From the IMG/VR virus record IMGVR_UViG_3300050821_005333, positions 1-47,759 of that record: 47,759 bases of DNA, one strand, 5' to 3'. The position numbers and the translations under genes are program-made. Origin of the DNA: a virus. A model generated the notes under the pieces. The model was not told where the DNA came from. It searched no databases and was given only the letters and a program-made list of their open reading frames with translations. Of the stretch, positions 46,967-47,759 are shown in pieces. Within the stretch, counting starts at the first letter, position 1. Each line of letters begins with the position of its first letter.

Positions 46967-47158
46967 ATGCCGAAGATTTACCTAAGACATATTGATGTTT
47001 TTAGTGAGATAGAAAGAGCAAAGCTACGCTTGCAACTTAATGCTTTAGGTTTCTATGTTCTCACAGTTGCGGACGGTTTAGATGTGTATGCTGTTTGCGA
47101 ACGGTATTACTGGGAAAAAGAAGTCCTTGACTTTCTAGAGGGCAGTGATATACTGTAA
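46967..47158 (+). CDS. Unknown protein of 63 residues
   Basis: The ATG at 46967, one base after the previous stop, is preferred to the in-frame TTG at 46943. The product (MPKIYLRHIDVFSEIERAKL, then LQLNALGFYVLTVADGLDVY) has the strand-helix-strand feel of a small alpha/beta fold. The promoter for the next gene lies over its last codons. Confidence 0.6.
   Translation: MPKIYLRHIDVFSEIERAKLRLQLNALGFYVLTVADGLDVYAVCERYYWEKEVLDFLEGSDIL
47127..47154 (+). promoter_or_regulatory. Sigma-70-type promoter with extended -10
   Basis: TTGACT (47127-47132), 16 bases, TATACT (47149-47154), with TG one base before the -10 (extended -10 form). It overlaps the 3' end of the previous gene. It lies 37 bases before the ATG at 47192, nearly the same spacing as the promoter of the paralogue at 45429. 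Confidence 0.7.
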
Positions 47159-47191
47159 AGGTAGTAAGACAAAGGAAAAGGAGATGCCGCT

Positions 47192-47434
47192 ATGAACCTT
47201 AAACCAATAAAAGCAAACATGACTGAACTAACAGTGGGAGATAATCGAATTCTGTTTAGTTACAAAACACCAGTCGCTGTTCGAAACAGATTCGGATTAG
47301 TATATGTCACTGATAAATTTTGGAGTCGCACGACAACACGGCATATTAGTCAATGGATTAAAGAAGTCGGTACAAATCTTCCTCAAAGTAATGTTAAGCT
47401 GCCACAAATATATTTTGATAATTTAGTGAAGTAA
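47192..47434 (+). CDS. Conserved small phage protein, MNLKxIxxNMTE family (full length)
   Basis: The 80-residue product follows a family seen in many phages: MNLKPIKANMTELTVGDNRI, then LFSYKTPVAVR and a C-terminal region with TTTRHISQWIKEVG and IYFDNLVK. The order FSYxTPVA then TxxHI is conserved in the family. Function unknown to me; expression from its own strong promoter suggests an early role. It is the full-length counterpart of the truncated gene at 45429. AAGGAG precedes the ATG. Confidence 0.7.
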   Translation: MNLKPIKANMTELTVGDNRILFSYKTPVAVRNRFGLVYVTDKFWSRTTTRHISQWIKEVGTNLPQSNVKLPQIYFDNLVK

Positions 47435-47446
47435 TAGGAGTAAGTT

Positions 47447-47759
47447 ATGAATACAAAATATTCCATGATACTAGATGACAAAACAGGATTGTATAGAATT
47501 AAGTCCCTAAAAGACTTCGGAAATGTCCGTACTGGAGACGTTGGTGGTTTAATTCAATCGGAGAAGAGCCTATCCCACATTGGGAATTGTTGGGTGTCCG
47601 GCAATGCGCAGGTGTACGGCGAAGCGCTGGTGTCCGGCGAAGCGCGGGTGTACGGCAATGCGGAGGTGTACGGCGAAGCGCGGGTGTCCGGCGAAGCGCG
47701 GGTGTCCGGCGAAGCGCGGGTGTACGGCAATGCGCAGGTGTACGGCGAAGCGCGGGTGT
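47447..47759 (+). CDS. Left-handed beta-helix (hexapeptide-repeat) protein, 3' end cut by the window
   Basis: The frame opens MNTKYSMILDDKTGLYRIKS, then DFGNVRTGDVGGLIQSEKSL, a common start for such phage proteins. From about residue 50 it is made of six-residue units (V-Y/S-G-E/N-A-x), for example VSGNAQVYGEAL. These fold as a left-handed parallel beta-helix coil. At least 104 residues are visible; the end is outside the window. Function unknown. The stop may be in the sequence just beyond, possibly close to the left-edge gene if the map is circular. Confidence 0.65.
   Translation, partial: MNTKYSMILDDKTGLYRIKSLKDFGNVRTGDVGGLIQSEKSLSHIGNCWVSGNAQVYGEALVSGEARVYGNAEVYGEARVSGEARVSGEARVYGNAQVYGEARV
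47594..47759 (+). repeat. 18-bp tandem repeat inside the beta-helix gene, running to the window edge
   Basis: Nine full copies of an 18-bp unit (GTGTCCGGCGAAGCGCGG and variants with TAC for TCC or AAT for GAA) are present; a tenth begins at the window end. The unit encodes one hexapeptide of the beta-helix repeated twice per turn-equivalent. G/C content is clearly higher than the surroundings. The repeat could vary in copy number and may be the cause of the contig end. Confidence 0.85.

Noticed and set aside
47594-47759. CRISPR-like repeat at the right edge
   Set aside because: The 18-bp units are directly adjacent with no spacers and stay in one reading frame, so this is a protein-coding tandem repeat.

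Overview
The window is most of the genome of a tailed double-stranded DNA bacteriophage. Nearly all of it is densely packed, overlapping phage genes; no host housekeeping gene is visible. Virion genes include terminase, portal, scaffold, capsid, tail-tube A/B-like proteins and large internal virion proteins. No tail sheath, tape measure or tail-tube chaperone is seen, so a short-tailed (podovirus-like) particle is the best inference. AGGAGG-type ribosome binding sites and TTGACA/TATAAT-type promoters show a bacterial host, but the host cannot be named. No integrase or lysogeny repressor is seen.

Layout. (1) 1-14205, plus strand: a left-edge gene fragment, a sigma-region-4-like DNA-binding protein, small unknowns, a noncoding stretch holding a tRNA-like element and a nested hairpin, then replication and nucleotide genes: PD-(D/E)XK nuclease, primase-polymerase/helicase, deoxyribosyltransferase-like protein, MazZ-type nucleotide pyrophosphohydrolase, family A DNA polymerase, RNA ligase and DnaQ-fold exonuclease. 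Mixed in are an exported collagen-like protein, an exported HtrA-like protease and free HNH endonucleases. (2) 14208-14239: a strong terminator between convergent modules. (3) 14263-44166, minus strand, read right to left: small entry genes, terminase, portal, scaffold, major capsid gene split by a group I intron, decoration protein, tail fibre, adaptor, tail-tube B, internal virion proteins, lysis cassette, then a run of small beta-rich probable virion proteins. (4) 44167-45058: a divergent noncoding control region rich in inverted repeats, including a candidate small RNA with its own terminator. (5) 45059-47759, plus strand: small probable early genes with two good sigma-70-type promoters, ending in a hexapeptide-repeat gene cut by the window edge inside an 18-bp tandem repeat.

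Region 5 and region 1 run in the same direction, so on a circular or circularly permuted map they would join into one rightward early/replication arm opposite one leftward virion/lysis arm.

The most striking feature is the 640-nt group I intron (35306-35945) in the capsid gene. It carries an endonuclease VII-type HNH gene and its splice sites can be read from the P1 helix. Other notable points are a polymerase with Leu at the Pol I Phe762 position, a tRNA-like element without an anticodon loop, the phage HtrA and collagen-like exported proteins, and a family duplicated with its own promoters, one copy internally deleted.
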